A stretch of 64,000 nucleotides of DNA. It comes from Megamerina dolium. Taxonomy: Eukaryota > Arthropoda > Insecta > Diptera > Megamerinidae. Made by a program: the position numbers and the translations under genes. The notes beneath the pieces are model-generated. The model did no database searches. It was not told the origin of the DNA and saw only the letters and a list, made by a program, of their open reading frames with translations. Location: positions 56,812,761-56,876,760 of the forward strand of contig OY978528.1 of NCBI GenBank assembly GCA_963854835.1, read 5' to 3'. This document shows, piece by piece, positions 24,961 to 37,265 of the stretch. The stretch's first letter is position 1. Each line of letters begins with the position of its first letter.

Positions 24961-25690
24961 TAGATTGGAGACAAAATTCCGACATCTACAACATAATGGC
25001 ACTATCTTCAACAAAAGTGTCATGCTGTTAGTGTATGCCGACGATATTAACATAATTGGCATGAACACGCGAGCAGTCAGTGCAGCATTCTCAGAGTTGG
25101 GAAGAGAGTCGCGTCGGATGGGTCTTACGGTGAACGATGGCAAGATGAAGTATCTAGTGTCAACAAACAAAGAGTCCCGGCGTCTTGGACAGCACGTCAC
25201 TGTTGACAACTATGCTTTTGAAGTAGTAAGGGACTTTGTCTATCTTGGAACAAGCATCAACAACTGTAATGACGTCAGTCTGTAGATATTGCGAAGGATC
25301 ACTCTTGCAAACAGGTGCTACTTTGGGCTAAGTAAGCAATTGAGAAGTCGGGCCCTCTCTCGAAGAACGAAAACTACACTCTACAAGTCGCTCATCATGC
25401 CTGTCCTAATATATGGCGCAGAAGCCTGGACAATTTCCACCTCAGATGAGAGAATGCTCGGAGTTTTCGAGAGAAAAGTCCTACGCATGATCTTTGGACC
25501 TATTTCCGTTGGTGACATTGTAAAGCGCATCAAAATCTGCGCTGGCTAGGTCATGTCGAGCGAATGGAAGAACACGCTCCAGCTAAGAAGGTGTTATATT
25601 CGGAACCCGCTGGAGGACGACGCAGAAGAAGAAGACCTAACTAGGTCTGAATCGATATTCGGTTGTAATGGCCACATAAGTAAGTAAGTA
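24961..25690 (+). mobile_element. RTE-like non-LTR retrotransposon, 5'-truncated, copy 1
   Basis: Holds the 3' half of a reverse transcriptase. The catalytic YADD box is at 25034-25045 within LVYADDINIIG. It is followed by GLTVNDGKMKYLVS, DFVYLGTSINNCNDVSL, then a stop where relatives have EI, RRITLANRCYFGLSKQL, LYKSLIMPVLIYGAEAWT and VFERKVLRMIFGP. After a frameshift the WLGHVERME and RRRRP-type C terminus is visible to about 25640. It ends in short TAAG repeats at about 25677-25690, a plausible LINE tail. The clade (RTE-like) is judged from the C-terminal motifs only. The second copy is at 36541-37265. Confidence 0.75.
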
Positions 25691-26973
25691 GACAAAATTC
25701 CAATTTAGCGAGTCTAAATATCTAAATAAATTTTTCCAGCATTTGTTGGATAAGACATTTTTCTTTTTTCCCGAAGCTATATTATCTATTTTCTTAAGGA
25801 AATTAAGAAAAATTCGAATGAATTTATAAATAGATTACTTGTAGTTCGGATTTTATGTTAGGTTTGCATGACAAATATTGTGCATAAAACTACTACTAGA
25901 TAGTGGCTAAATATATTTTGAATACATCTCCTAATGAAGAAATGCTATACTACATCAATATAAGATTTCTATAAACATTTTTGTAAAGGTGTACAAATAG
26001 GAAAGAGATCAACCATTGTATTTGTCTATAATTGATATTTTAAATAAATAAATATGAGTAGTATATACTCTACTACAAAATATAAACAAAAAATTAATTT
26101 AAAATGCATTACTACACTGTAGTATCTAGCCAACCACATTGAGTAAATGTTGCACAATCGCAAACGTAATACATAAACATGAAATAGTGAATTTTATAGT
26201 TCATCTTTAAATTACAAATGCATCATTAATTATACACATTGAAGCTGTTTTTTAATATTATTGTACATATGAGCATATGAAAGAAAAATTAGCAAATGTC
26301 AATCGTTGGAAATTTATTTTTTATTGCGGAAATTGTAAAAGAAATCAAGTTCGTTGCGTTTGCATGTGAATTGTATGTGTATATACATGTGTATTATTGC
26401 GCATGCATATATACAATGTATACATACATGTGTGTATATAAATATAAATCATTTCAAAGTTAAGAAATATTCACTTCTACATATTAGAAGTACTAAAATG
26501 TAGGAAGAGAAAGGAGTATTTGCTAACCATGAATGACCAGCAATCATTTGTGTATATGACATAGTGGTGATAGGAGTATGTAGTAGTAAATAAAGCATCA
26601 TTACACTGTGATAAGCTTCATAGCTATACAGATATTTTATGAAAGCATGGTAATCATTGTCGGTTGCATTGCATAAATAATGTTGTCTTTATTTATAAAT
26701 TGCTACTGCTATCACTAATGCATGTAGATGTAGCTACTGTTGATGGTGTTGCCAATGTAAAAACTAGAAAAAAATAAATATAAAAAAGCAATAAACATAT
26801 TGTACAAAGCAGACTGACAGGCACGCAGGCGACACACACAAAAAAAGGGCAAATGCTACGAAACATAAATGCTTTTCCGCCGGTATGTTTTTCATCACCA
26901 TCATCGTCATCATCACCAGTAGCAACTAACCCGATGGTGGTGATGATGTTGTCATCACACAGTCTCTCATATA
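25691..26973. other. noncoding AT-rich spacer
   Basis: No gene recognised. The minus frame 26693-27073 is 126 codons but low-complexity (Asp, Cys and Phe runs), and it overlaps the terminal repeat of the next transposon, so it is not accepted as a gene. Confidence 0.55.
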
Positions 26974-27752
26974 TAGAGTGTTCCACTAAGACGTGTGTTA
27001 ATTTGATTTTGAATAAAACGCAAACGGTTTCGAATTTTTCTAAATGTTTTATTTCGTTCGAAAAGCCACACAATCGGTTTATGTGCGGTAAATTATATCG
27101 CGGATATGTTCACTGCGACTATTCAGTAGATATCTTACTCTTTCGGTCATATTATTGATGACATTTTGCAGTATGACCTCCAGAATGACCCGAATCACCG
27201 ATGAAATATTACTTTTCAAGTTTGGAATCGTCTTCGGATTATTCACATAGACTCTGTCCTTCCTGTAACCCCACAGAAAAAAGTCTAACGGCATGATCTG
27301 AACGGCCAATTCACATCACCGCGACTAAAAATTACACGATTCAGGAATTTGCGACACAACAAGTCCAAATTGATGCGAGCGCCGTCCACATATAGTCCAG
27401 ATCCTGAGTTTCAACCTCCGACACAAAATAGTTCCCCAACATAGTGTGGTACCTTCTCATCGTGTTCATCTTCGAAAAAATTCGGTCCGATGATACCACC
27501 GACCCATAAACCTCACCAAACAGTGACTCGTGGTGGATGCATTGGCTTCTCAATATTGACGTGTAGATTTTCCAAGCCCCAGATACTGCAGTTTTTCTTG
27601 TTCTCATAGAGCACAAAATTTGAAGCACGGAGGTCGCGAAAATGGCCAATTGTTGCGAATGATGACTATGACACAAAATATGGTGGGAAAGGGTCGATAA
27701 TGCAGATTTTTATCGATAACAAAGTACCATACCTAATATTGGAACACACTGT
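26974..27752 (-). mobile_element. TIR-bounded Tc1/mariner-like transposon relic
   Basis: The left end TAGAGTGTTCCACTAAGACG and the reverse complement of the right end, TACAGTGTGTTCCAATATTA, form imperfect terminal inverted repeats next to TA. The minus strand codes, with frameshifts, for the second half of a DDE transposase: 27460-27365 includes RYHTMLGNYFVSEVETQDLDYMW, 27340-27290 gives NRVIFSRGDVNWPFRS, then LDFFLWGYRKDRVYVNNPKT at about 27290-27230 and HIRDIIYRT at the C terminus. LTPLDFFLWGY is the third catalytic segment in this insect family. The N-terminal DNA-binding half is missing, so the copy is deleted and immobile. Relatives in this window lie at 8041 and 31490 and in the left half of 9892-10909. 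Confidence 0.75.
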
Positions 27753-29282
27753 ATTTACGTGTAAATATTCAACTATGAATACATTTACGTACGTGCGTGT
27801 TTTATTATTTTCATTTTCTACTTTGTCGTTGTCATTTATGCTTGCTACTTTATTACGCATGTACGCCTATTACGTTATTATCGCTGTCGTTTGTTTTGTA
27901 GTTGCATTATTTGTTTATTGAATGAAAATGCATATTTGAATTGCAGCACAACATCGATTAGTGTTGCAGTTTTGAATGAGTGTACGTACGGGAAATAACC
28001 ATAGATTGGGATGGGTTTTGATTATCGGGGCATGTCATTTTACTAAGCGATAATAAAGTAATTATATCAAGTACCAAGGTGGAGATCTTTGCTAATTTTT
28101 GGATGAGTAGATATTATTTAGCCTATAGCGTACCTTTCCTTTACAAAAATTATATGCATATGTTTTTATACATTTGCAAACGGGAAGAAAAATGCCCATT
28201 TCATAAATAACATACATAAATAGTCTTGACCATGATGTCATATATTGTATAATTGTAATGTTATCAGTTTTTGTTTATTTTTTACTGCTTTTTAATACAA
28301 CACACACACATAATATGCCGCAAAGGGTTAAAATAATTACAATGCAATGAATTGGCGTATAAAAAAGCATACGCAATGATATTATGATATTATGAAATGA
28401 TGAAATTTATAAAATTTGTGGATAATGATAATGATGTAGTGACCATGTAATTGCCAATAAGAATCGGCAATAAATTAAAACAACAGCTTACATATATTAA
28501 GTAGGCATATGTTTGCAAATGCTCGTGTGTGTGTGTGCATATTTTAGCATTTCAACACAGATACTTTAATTTAAAGCTTTCAAATGTGATTTATGCAGCG
28601 TGTAAAGTGTCACCGTATACCGTTATGTGGTCAGGTTTCCACAAAAAGAGAACAGCAATAAAACACACATTTAATTAGCTTTGACTTTAACGTGTTACTA
28701 CTCGTACTATCCGTTCATAAGATAAGATACTCTGCATATATACTTATGTGGGTGATACTTTTTTTTATTTAATTTTTTCCCTTCGATCCGCTCGACTTGA
28801 TTTCAGTCGCATTTATTGCTAGGAAACTGCTGCGTGGGCATTTCTTTAAAGAAAACGAAAAATACGAAATTAAATAAATAAAATAAGAAAATATTGTTGT
28901 CCATTTGTGTGTATGTGTGTGTTTGCGTGTTGGTCGACGATGTATCTGTTGCCGCATTAATTTCACACTTTGCTGATTTTGTGTAGCTCAGCAATTTGTT
29001 ATGTGCGGTTGTTTGATGAGGAGCAAACATGACAAATACATGCATATACATACATACATAATCGCAATGTATATGTATGGGCAAATGTGTCCAAATTTAT
29101 AGATAAATAAATGCGGAGAATGTGCATCGCTTTTGGGTATGTATAAATTGTATAATTTGCACACGTTGTGATGTCATTCATGTGAGAAAACACCGAAAAG
29201 TATGCTAGCACTTTAAAATATTGTTTTCGCAAATTAATTGCTGTAAAATAATTTAAAATACATCTTTTGTATCAATTATATT
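27753..29282. other. noncoding AT-rich spacer
   Basis: No gene recognised. Contains a short GTGTGTG tract near 28530 and many CATACATA-type steps. Confidence 0.6.
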
Positions 29283-29417
29283 TATACCCTGCATAATGCA
29301 ATATGCATGGTATATTCATTTCGGTCAGATGTTTGTGTCCACTTGAAGGAATCTCCGGAGATATAGACATAGATATATATTCGTGATCAGCGTCGATTAA
29401 ATTTTCGATTTAACAAT

Positions 29418-29440
29418 GTCCGTCCGTCCGTCTGTCTGTC
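29418..29440 (+). repeat. (GTCY)n core of the DINE-like element
   Basis: GTCCGTCCGTCC then GTCTGTCTGTC, read directly. Such a tract is a diagnostic part of DINE-1-type elements. Confidence 0.85.
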
Positions 29441-29765
29441 ACCTGGCTGGTTCGCACGATAACTTGAGTAAATATTGAGCTATTTCGATGAAATTTGGCA
29501 CAAGTAATCTATGATCCAAGGGTACGGAGGGGATTGATATTGGGCATAATCGGTCAATAACGACGCCCACACCAAGCATTCAAAGCGACTAACCTCGAAA
29601 TTTTCAAAAACTTTAACTTGCTATAACTCACATAATATACCACTTGGGACAACAATATTTGGCACATAGACTTATATTATACTACTATATAACCTCACCA
29701 AAAGTGGTTGAGCCACGCCTACTTTTTAGCGTAGCTCTCATACAAAGTGTCTGTACTTCTTTAAA

Positions 29766-30655
29766 ATTGAAACTGCTGTAACTTCTACAATCTTCTCTCT
29801 AGAATAACCATAATTGACACTTAGATTAACATAGTAGTCGGAAATAATATGGCAGAAAATCAGTATGCCACGCCCACTCCTTTTTGGGTCTCCCATACAA
29901 AGTTGCGGAAATTAAAAAAAATGTTACCGGTTATAACTTGCAAACTATTCAGCGTAGAATAACGAGATTTAAGGTGTGGATTAGTATTCTACGAGCAACT
30001 AGGCTCACAGAAAATGGGTGCACCACGCCCATTGTTTATCGTAGCCCCCATACAAATTTTAAATTGAAACAGCTGTAACTTCGGCAATCTTCTGTCTAGA
30101 ATAACCATAATTGACACATAAATTAATATCGTAGTCGGCAAAAATCTGGCAGAAAATCAGTGTGCCACGCCCACTCCTTCATGAGTCTCCCATACAAAAT
30201 CAAGGGAATTAAACTAAAACTTTTAAGCTCCATAACTTACAAACCATTTAGCGTAGGACAACGAGATTTAAGGTATGGATTAGTATTGTACGAGGAACTG
30301 CGCTCACAGAAAATGGGCGCACCACGCCCATTGTTTATCATAGCCCCCATACAAATTTTAAACTGAAACAGCTGTAACTTCGGCAATCTTCTGTCTAGAA
30401 TAACCATAATTGACACATAAATTAATATCGTAGTCGGCAAAAATCTGGCAGAAAATCAGTGTACCACGCCCACTCCTTCATGGGTCTCCCATACAAAGTC
30501 GAGGGAATTAAACTAAAACTTTTAAGCTCCATAACTTACAAACCATTTAGCGTAGGTCAACCAAGTTTAAGGTGTGGATTGATATTGAAAAATTAATTAG
30601 ATATACCAGAAAGAGATATCTCACGCCCACTTTTTATATAGCTTCTGTACAAAGT
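29766..30655 (+). repeat. tandem array of ~298-bp units, about 2.7 copies
   Basis: Units begin ATTGAAACTGCTGTAACTTC at 29766, ATTGAAACAGCTGTAACTTC at 30063 and ACTGAAACAGCTGTAACTTC at 30362, giving steps of 297 and 299 bp. Each contains TAGAATAACCATAATTGACA, a CCACGCCCACTCCTT motif and a CCATACAAA motif. Units 2 and 3 are nearly identical over long stretches, while unit 1 is more diverged, so the last duplication is recent compared with the first. The third unit is cut short and diverges after about 30570. Confidence 0.85.
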
Positions 30656-30882
30656 CTCGGATTTATCTTAAACATTAAAACACCCATAAGTTACTAATTA
30701 ATACGCCTAGGTCAACCCATTGCAACCTATGTAGTTTAGTATTATAGGCAGAAATTGATCCTCCAAAATTGGTGAGGTACGCCTGCTTCTTAATGTAGGT
30801 CCTATACAAAGTAGTGGAAGAAAAGAATGGATATACGAGCAAACTTTTTATATATACCTCTACATATGCAGGGTATAATTTG

Positions 30883-30898
30883 GTCGGCCCCAGCCGAC
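30883..30898 (+). other. 3' terminal hairpin of the Helentron-like element
   Basis: Stem GTCGGC/GCCGAC, loop CCCA, no mismatches. It lies just downstream of TGCAGGGTATA. Rolling-circle elements typically carry such a hairpin close to the 3' end. Confidence 0.7.
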
Positions 30899-30910
30899 TG
30901 TAAGGAGATT

Positions 30911-31489
30911 TTTTTCTTTTAAATCATTTAAATAAAATAATTAATTAAAAGACATATAATTTTTTTTAAATTGTTTACGTGCCTATAAGTATGCTACAAT
31001 TAATTTTTGTTTGAATTAATAATACCGGTGGTACATTTTACAATCGAAGAATATTAAAGCGTAGCTGTCATAATTTGAAATATTTGTATATTGTATATCT
31101 TTCCTTCCAAATTCATTGTATTTGCGTAGTAAAATTTACGTAGTAAATAATTGTTTTCTGATATCCGCAACTTCTAAAGCCGTCTAGTGAACACCTGAAA
31201 GTATGCTATCACTTTAATTTCCTTTCTTAAATAATTTATACAGAACACGGAAACAGAATTAAATTATTGGATAATAGGTATCTCATACGAGCTCGTCCTC
31301 TGCATACTGAAATAGCCAGAGCCGCTGTATGTGGAAGTGAGTGTGACTCAACAACTTGGAAGTTTTTGAAGTGAGATGCTGGCCTACATCTGTATAGGTT
31401 TCAATTGGTGCAGAAATAGTACGTACTGGTCCATCGTTTGTGTCATACCTTCTATGAATGGAATGAAAATCAATTGCAATTTCATCCGA
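30911..31489. other. noncoding spacer
   Basis: AT-rich left half. The right half (31280-31490) is less AT-rich and has a 74-codon minus frame without a recognised domain. It may be part of the transposase relic that follows. Confidence 0.4.
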
Positions 31490-31945
31490 AAAATTCAAAT
31501 TTAACAATGAGGCTCATTTGTAACATAATGAGTATCTGGATAAGCGTAATTTGAGACTCAAATATCTCACGAAAAAGTCACTGTTTGAAGCGATCGTACA
31601 ACATGACTATTTACTATCAAAATTATGCAATATATCATCCAGGGGTTGGGTTTTGATGATCGAATCATCTGAACAGCTGGTGCTGTCAATCAACCGCCAA
31701 ACTTATTGTGATTTGATTCCTTTGAACTAGTTATTTTGGTAGTACGTCAAGAGTACTGACCAATGTTGATAAGGCAGATACAAATGATGACTTATCAGCC
31801 AATATTCGACGCGTTATTAATGAGATTCTAAGCATCCGACAGGATGGTATTCGTAAGGCTTTGTCTACTTTTTGTCTCTACAATACTTCCTTGTTAGCAC
31901 GTAAATGGATTCAAAAGAGGCCATATTGAAAACTTTAATATTTTA
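31490..31945 (+). pseudogene. Tc1/mariner-like transposase relic
   Basis: Across frameshifts and stops the plus strand reads SEKFKFNNEAHL, then HNEYLDKRNLRLKYL and KVTV, aligning with the SDEAHF, LNGYVNKQN and VTVWCGL block of the family at 8041-8870. Further on, 31765-31840 reads VDKADTNDDLSANIRRVINEIL and 31915-31935 reads KRGHIEN, the usual C-terminal end of this family. The catalytic third segment between them is not visible, so a deletion is likely. No terminal repeats were found. Confidence 0.45.
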
Positions 31946-34900
31946 ATACTTAATCACATAAAACTTGTGATCGATCCTCAATGGTCTGTTGCCGTTGAGA
32001 TTCTTCACATTCAATAGTCTAATATCACATTGTGCACTAGATGCATAGGAAAATGTATGTCCTTGAAGGTCGAATGAAGGGTCACTTTATAGTGATTTTG
32101 ATTATAATTTTCCAGATTTTACAGAAGAAATGTGTTGATTTATTTTACACTACAAAGATCACCTATTATCATTTTTAAAATATCTCGGGATATTTCAAAG
32201 AACAATTTTTTCGGCTATTTCTTTTTCTTTCCTTTTTAACTTAACCTCTTTGCCTAACCATGTAAATGAATCGCAGAGTATTGGGATATAATTTAGCACA
32301 TCTCGCCAAATTCATACTTAGACTCCTCTTACTTACTGAGTATTTCTCAAGTACACTTTACATAATAATTAATAACAAGAGCGCCAACTAACAGCAACAC
32401 CAACCTGTATGTTTCATAAAGCGAAAAAGAAAACCCTTAGAAATGATGATGATGATACTTTAAATGAATATGTATATATTTGTACAAGTGTCACAATGCT
32501 AGAAAAAGCATAAAGGTGAAAAATCTTATCTCAATGGAACAAGGTTAAAAATGATTGCATGAGTCTAACAATAGGTAGGCATAAAATCATTTGGTTTACC
32601 TTCATTTCGTAAATGGATTATTTTTATACAGTTTCTCTTTAATTTCTATTTTTTATTATTTAATTCTCATTTCAGAAATTTTAAATAAATATGTCCTCAA
32701 AAATATTTAAATGTTTATGAAAACAATATCAAGTGTATCTCGCTTAAGGGGAAATAAGGATATACAAGGACACAAATTATGAACCGCAATACATATTCTT
32801 ATTTTCAAAAATGACCTACGATTATACATAGGTTATACTCATAAGTTTTACTACTACTACTACACTTTCTGCTTCCAATTCACTGTGTACAAGAGCACAA
32901 CATGCAAACGGGAGCAAAAAAAAGTGAAAAGAATCTACAAAGTGCAAACGAGTAAAAGCATATAACCATCAATGCAACGTGTACCTGTTTAAAGGAAATT
33001 GGGTCAAATCTTATTATTCTTATTAATGTTATGTGTTTATTATTATAACAAGTTGTTTTTTTGCACATTTTGCTTTACTTTACTGCAGGAAATGGGAAAA
33101 GCACAACAAAAAAAACAAGAAATGAAAATAACATTAATATTGTTATAATATGCTACTAATAGCAAACATATTGAACTGTGTGAAAGTTGTTGCATATAGC
33201 TTACCATATTTTAATAAAGTCTATTTTCAGGCGTGCAGGAAATGATAAATTGAAAGTTCTTCACTACATGGTTACATGACTGGTATATAGAAATATGGCA
33301 TTTCCTCCAAAAGCAGTGCTGGTTGAATGACTGGGTATTTGGTGATGTAATACTAGATAATAAGTCAAAACTGAATTGTGAAAGCATCTCACAAGGTTGT
33401 AATAGATTTATATGCTTTGGAAATAACTAAGCATAGAATATGTTATACCGGAAAGAGTAGGAAAATTTATTCCATAAACAAGTTAATAAAGCAAATACGT
33501 ACAAATTCTATTTTGTAAACAATCTTGGACAATTTTCTTTCAATCAATTTTAGAAAGTTTAATTGTACAGAGTTTACTTAGCATAATACAAACGAATAAT
33601 TAATTTAGTATGTGAAACTGATAGATGAATAGTTCGTATAGTCTAATTAAATTTATTATTTCTTTCCTTGAGTAGAGAAGATGAAAACAAAACTAAAAGT
33701 AATATAAGTTTTTGCACTCAAAAATGAATTAAACCTGTTTTTTTTTTGTTCTAATGGAAAAGACTTTGTGCAATGCAGAGTATTAATTATAAAGGGAATA
33801 TATTTATTGATTATATGCCAATATGTATTCTCCTTGTAGACTTTATTTCATAATATTCTGTCTACTTTATTACCAACTTGAATACAAGTGCAATATCAAC
33901 AGTGAAATGCTATTATGAACAATTTTATTATAAATTTCATAGATTTTTAGAGTGCATTTACATTTTGACTATCTTGTCTTACTGTTGCAATGTAAGTATG
34001 CATAAAATATAGAGAAAAACAGTGTAAAATAGATTGAAGAATAGAATGAAGAATAGAATGAAGAAAAATGAAAGTATTTATTCAATTATGTGCATATTTC
34101 ATATTATATATAAAACAGAATTGCCCCAAATTGAATTGGGACCAGATCAAGAGAAATCATTATCGTGTAGGTGATTTTTCATACTAACTATTTATAGTAA
34201 ATCTATTGTATGATTTCATAATGCTAATATATTACCATCTGCTTTTACTTGCCAAATTGTTCTCTATCTTTTTTCTAAACAACATAAGACATCATACATA
34301 AATCACAGGTAATTTTGACATGGCAAACATGACAGCTCTCTATTGCTATATACGAATACAGTCAATCAGTCTATCAATATTGATATTTTGCATATTTCTG
34401 GTTTTTCATTATACAACAAGTAGTAGCAATAATAACAACAGATCATATACAATATGTTTAATAGAAATTCATTGAAATGAAAATAAAACAAGTCAATGTA
34501 TGTAATATACATAATATGATTGTATTTGTTTTGTTTGTATTTTTTTTTATGAATAAATTTTGATCGCATATGAAATTTTGTGAAAATCCACAATACATTT
34601 GAATTATGTATACACACATATGTATACTTCATACTCGTATTATAGATATTTTGTTAAAAGTCACGTTCGTCAATGATGGCATTATGCGCGTGTACTATAC
34701 CAGTGTATTTATGATGATCAATTTACATACATTTGTGCATATTCATGATGCATTTCTATAGTCAGTTTATTTATCTGTCAAATACTCGTTTGTCACTTTT
34801 TCATCTTCATCATTATAATCATAATCATAATCATAATCATTACTATCATTATTATATTGCGTTTAGATTTAATATTCGCGTTGTTGCATTTGCATATTTG

Positions 34901-35460
34901 CTTATTTGCTATTTAAAATTTTTATTTTGTGTTTATTCCTTTTTTTGGTTATTACATTTTCGTTTTCATTTTCATTTCATTCGATACATCACATTTTAGA
35001 AAAATCACATTTGCACATATGATATTTACCTACTATATATGCAATATTTACATTTATATATACATTAGTAATAAACAAACAGGCAACAGGGATACTGGTA
35101 GACAGATGTTTTGAGTAGTCGCAGCTATATAATAGGTACAAAACGCATTCACTTGTCACGTGCCATTTTTGTGTTGTACTAACATCGTATGTGATTAGCA
35201 TACAAATTTGTTACAACCAATCATAATAAGTTACTACATGTTTAAACATTAATTTATTTATAAAATATTTGTATGTTAGATTTTTCACATAAGATACGTG
35301 TACATTTGTATATAAATTTCCATTGAAATTTATCAGGTGTTAATAGCAATGATAACAATATTTAATATTTGTATTTTAAAAAAAGACATGCGTGATAAAT
35401 TTACGGATTAATGGCTATTTTAAGAGAATTCTTCAATTAAACATGCAAACGCATTTAAAC
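31946..35460. other. noncoding AT-rich DNA, no gene recognised
   Basis: Simple repeats only, notably (AATCAT)n at about 34815-34845. Short frames such as 34366-34632 and 34733-34999 are low-complexity. Confidence 0.6.
34815..34845. repeat. (ATAATC)n microsatellite
   Basis: Five ATAATC units in a row, read directly. Confidence 0.85.
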
Positions 35461-35750
35461 GTTATGTTATGTTAAATATGTTATTGTGGCTGCCCGCTCT
35501 CTGAGAGGACACACATAGGCCAGAAAGACCCATTGTGATACCACGGAACTTCTCTTTCAATATGCTATACGTGTTAAATTTGGACAGCATTAGAAGGTGC
35601 CTACTTATATTAGCCGGTTCCGAATGGCAGAATCCTTGTGACATCACTTTAACTTAGTTTTTTGTCACAGAGCTCTTTTCAGAAGCATTTTTGGCAAATT
35701 GTTACTGCTGGAAAAATTGCCAATTCTTGCCGAGAAATATTAAGCCAGAA
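35461..35750 (-). mobile_element. tRNA-derived SINE, copy 2, head missing
   Basis: Shares with 8217-8585 the blocks AAATTTGGACAGCATTAGAA, AGCCGGTTCCGAATGGCAGA, CCTTGTGACATCACTTT, a CACAGAGCTCTTTT stretch and GCCAATTCTTGCCGA. The A and B boxes of the tRNA-like head, expected beyond about 35740, are absent, so the copy is 5'-truncated in its own orientation. Its 3' end (plus-strand left) has GTTAT repeats, reading AACAT on the element's strand. Flanking duplications were not found. Confidence 0.7.
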
Positions 35751-36039
35751 TTATTAGGTGGTGTCGTTCATAAATATCATTTTTCTAGAGATAATTTATA
35801 AACAGTTGTGGGATTATTTGTCGATTTTTAGGTGTTTTTAAGTCCATTTTGTATGGGTAAATATAGGAAGTAAAATATAAATATATGAATGATAAAAATT
35901 AATGGGGGTCGGTTATATATTTACCATTTTGGTAAAAAAAAAACATATTATAAAAAATTATTTGGCCCATTGCATATAAATAACTCAACCGATGAAACAC
36001 ATTCCTAGTAATATTTGATATTGTAGCTTCTTCGATTAT
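35751..36039. other. noncoding spacer
   Basis: No clear feature. The right end may still belong to the jockey-like relic. Confidence 0.4.
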
Positions 36040-36540
36040 AGCTATGATACAACCTGATGATGATACAACCATCCTTGCAACAGAAGTAGTGCAGAAGTAG
36101 CAGCACCTAAACTTCAAATCGATATAGACGGAGTAGAAGAATGGACGAAAATTTGGTGAATAAAATTAAACAACAGCAAATCAATTAGTGTGAATTTCAA
36201 CACCTAAAACAAACACACATCCAAACACCGCAAAATATCTTGGTATAATTCTCGATGCTAAGCTCTGTTGGAAAGAGCATACAAGAATGAAACGCAACAA
36301 TCTCAATCTAAATAAAATCAAAATGAACTGGCTTATTGAACGAAGATCAAAACTCTCCATATACAATAAAATCACAATATGTAAACAAATTCTAAAACCA
36401 TTGTGGTCATATGATGCACAAATTTAGGGCTGCGCCACTCAAACAACGTATATATAATTCAAAGACTCCAAAATAAAGTCCTCAGAAATATTGTTAACGC
36501 ACCTTGGTATTCTCGCACAGTGAATGTCAACGTGACTTCA
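36040..36540 (+). pseudogene. jockey-like LINE reverse transcriptase relic
   Basis: Across frames the plus strand reads DDDTTILATE (remnant of the ADDT catalytic box, about 36057-36085), DGVEEWTKIW, LNNSKSISVNF, NTAKYLGIILDAKLCWKEH, KIKMNWLIERRSKLSIYNK, CKQILKPLWSYDAQI, a stop, then a GCA segment and SEILLTHLG. The order and wording match the palm and thumb of jockey-clade reverse transcriptases. At least two frameshifts and two stops are present. It ends abruptly at about 36540, where the RTE-like relic begins. Confidence 0.7.
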
Positions 36541-37265
36541 TCGTGCCTATTGTGTAAAAGATTGAAGCCTATGCACAGCAACCTGATTCGACCTTATCAG
36601 TGTGGCTTTAGATTGAATAAATCCACCATCGATCAAATTTTCACACGTGTCTTATACAACACGTCACTGTTGACAATTACATTTTCGAGGTGGTGAAGGA
36701 CTTCGTCTATCTTGGAACCAGATTCAACAACTGTAATGACATCAGCCTGGCGATCATCGTAGGATAACTGTTGATAACAGATTTTACTTTGGGCTGAGTA
36801 AGCAATTGAGTAGTCGAGCCCTCTCTCGAAGATCGAAAATCACACTCTACAAGTCCCTCATTATTCCTGTTCTAACATATGGCGCAGAAGCCTGGACAAT
36901 TTCCACCACGGATGAGAGGGTGCTTGGAGTTTTCGAGAGAAAAGTACTGCGCAGGATCTTTGAACCTATTTGCGTTGATGGCGAGTAATGAATGAGGTAC
37001 AACAATGAGCTGTATGAGCTGTAACCTGACATCGACATAGTCAGGCGAATCAAAATCCAGCGGCTACGCTGGCTGGGTCGTGTCGAGCGAATGGAAGAAG
37101 TCGCTCCAGCGAAGAGAGTATTTAATTCGGCACCCTCTGAAGAACGCAGAAGAAAAGGAAGACCAGAACTCCATTGGAAGGACCAAATGTTGGGTAATCT
37201 GATGGCGCTTGGAATATCCAATTGGCGCCAGCAAGCGAAGTTCGGCCTAAATCGATCGAGAATAT
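36541..37265 (+). mobile_element. RTE-like LINE relic, copy 2, internally deleted
   Basis: Starts with RLKPMHSNLIRPYQCGFRLNKSTIDQIFT (36563-36650, with an early RT motif), then jumps to TVDNYIFEVVKDFVYLG near 36665, so the YADD catalytic box has been lost. It continues with CNDISL, the YGAEAWTISTTDER segment in frame 36806-36988, VFERKVLRRIFEP and, after a frameshift, RIKIQRLRWLGRVERMEE, RRRKGRPELHWKDQ and ISNWRQQAKFGLNRSRI near 37255. The last block is the usual C terminus of this family. Compared with 24961-25690 it keeps more of the C terminus but less of the palm. Confidence 0.7.

Larger units (their letters stand above)
29283..30910 (+). mobile_element. DINE-1/Helentron-like non-autonomous element with internal tandem units
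   Basis: It begins TATACCCTGCA (29283-29293), and the exact inverse TGCAGGGTATA is at 30867-30877. A GTCC/GTCT microsatellite lies at 29418-29440. The 3' end carries a perfect 6-bp hairpin, GTCGGC/GCCGAC with loop CCCA, at 30883-30898, followed by TGTAAGGAG. Inverted subterminal motifs, a (GTCY)n core and a terminal 3' hairpin are the features known from DINE-1 elements, which are moved by Helentron rolling-circle transposases. The middle (29766-30655) holds about 2.7 tandem units of ~298 bp. No transposase is encoded; the two short plus-strand frames (29884-30078, 30160-30366) are repeat translations. A diverged antisense fragment is at 56150-56345. Confidence 0.7.

Noticed and set aside
26693..27073. 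126-codon minus-strand frame
   Set aside because: Asp-, Cys- and Phe-rich low-complexity peptide built on CATCAT repeats, running into a transposon terminal repeat.
29884..30366. Two short plus-strand frames with similar peptides
   Set aside because: They are translations of successive ~298-bp repeat units, not genes.
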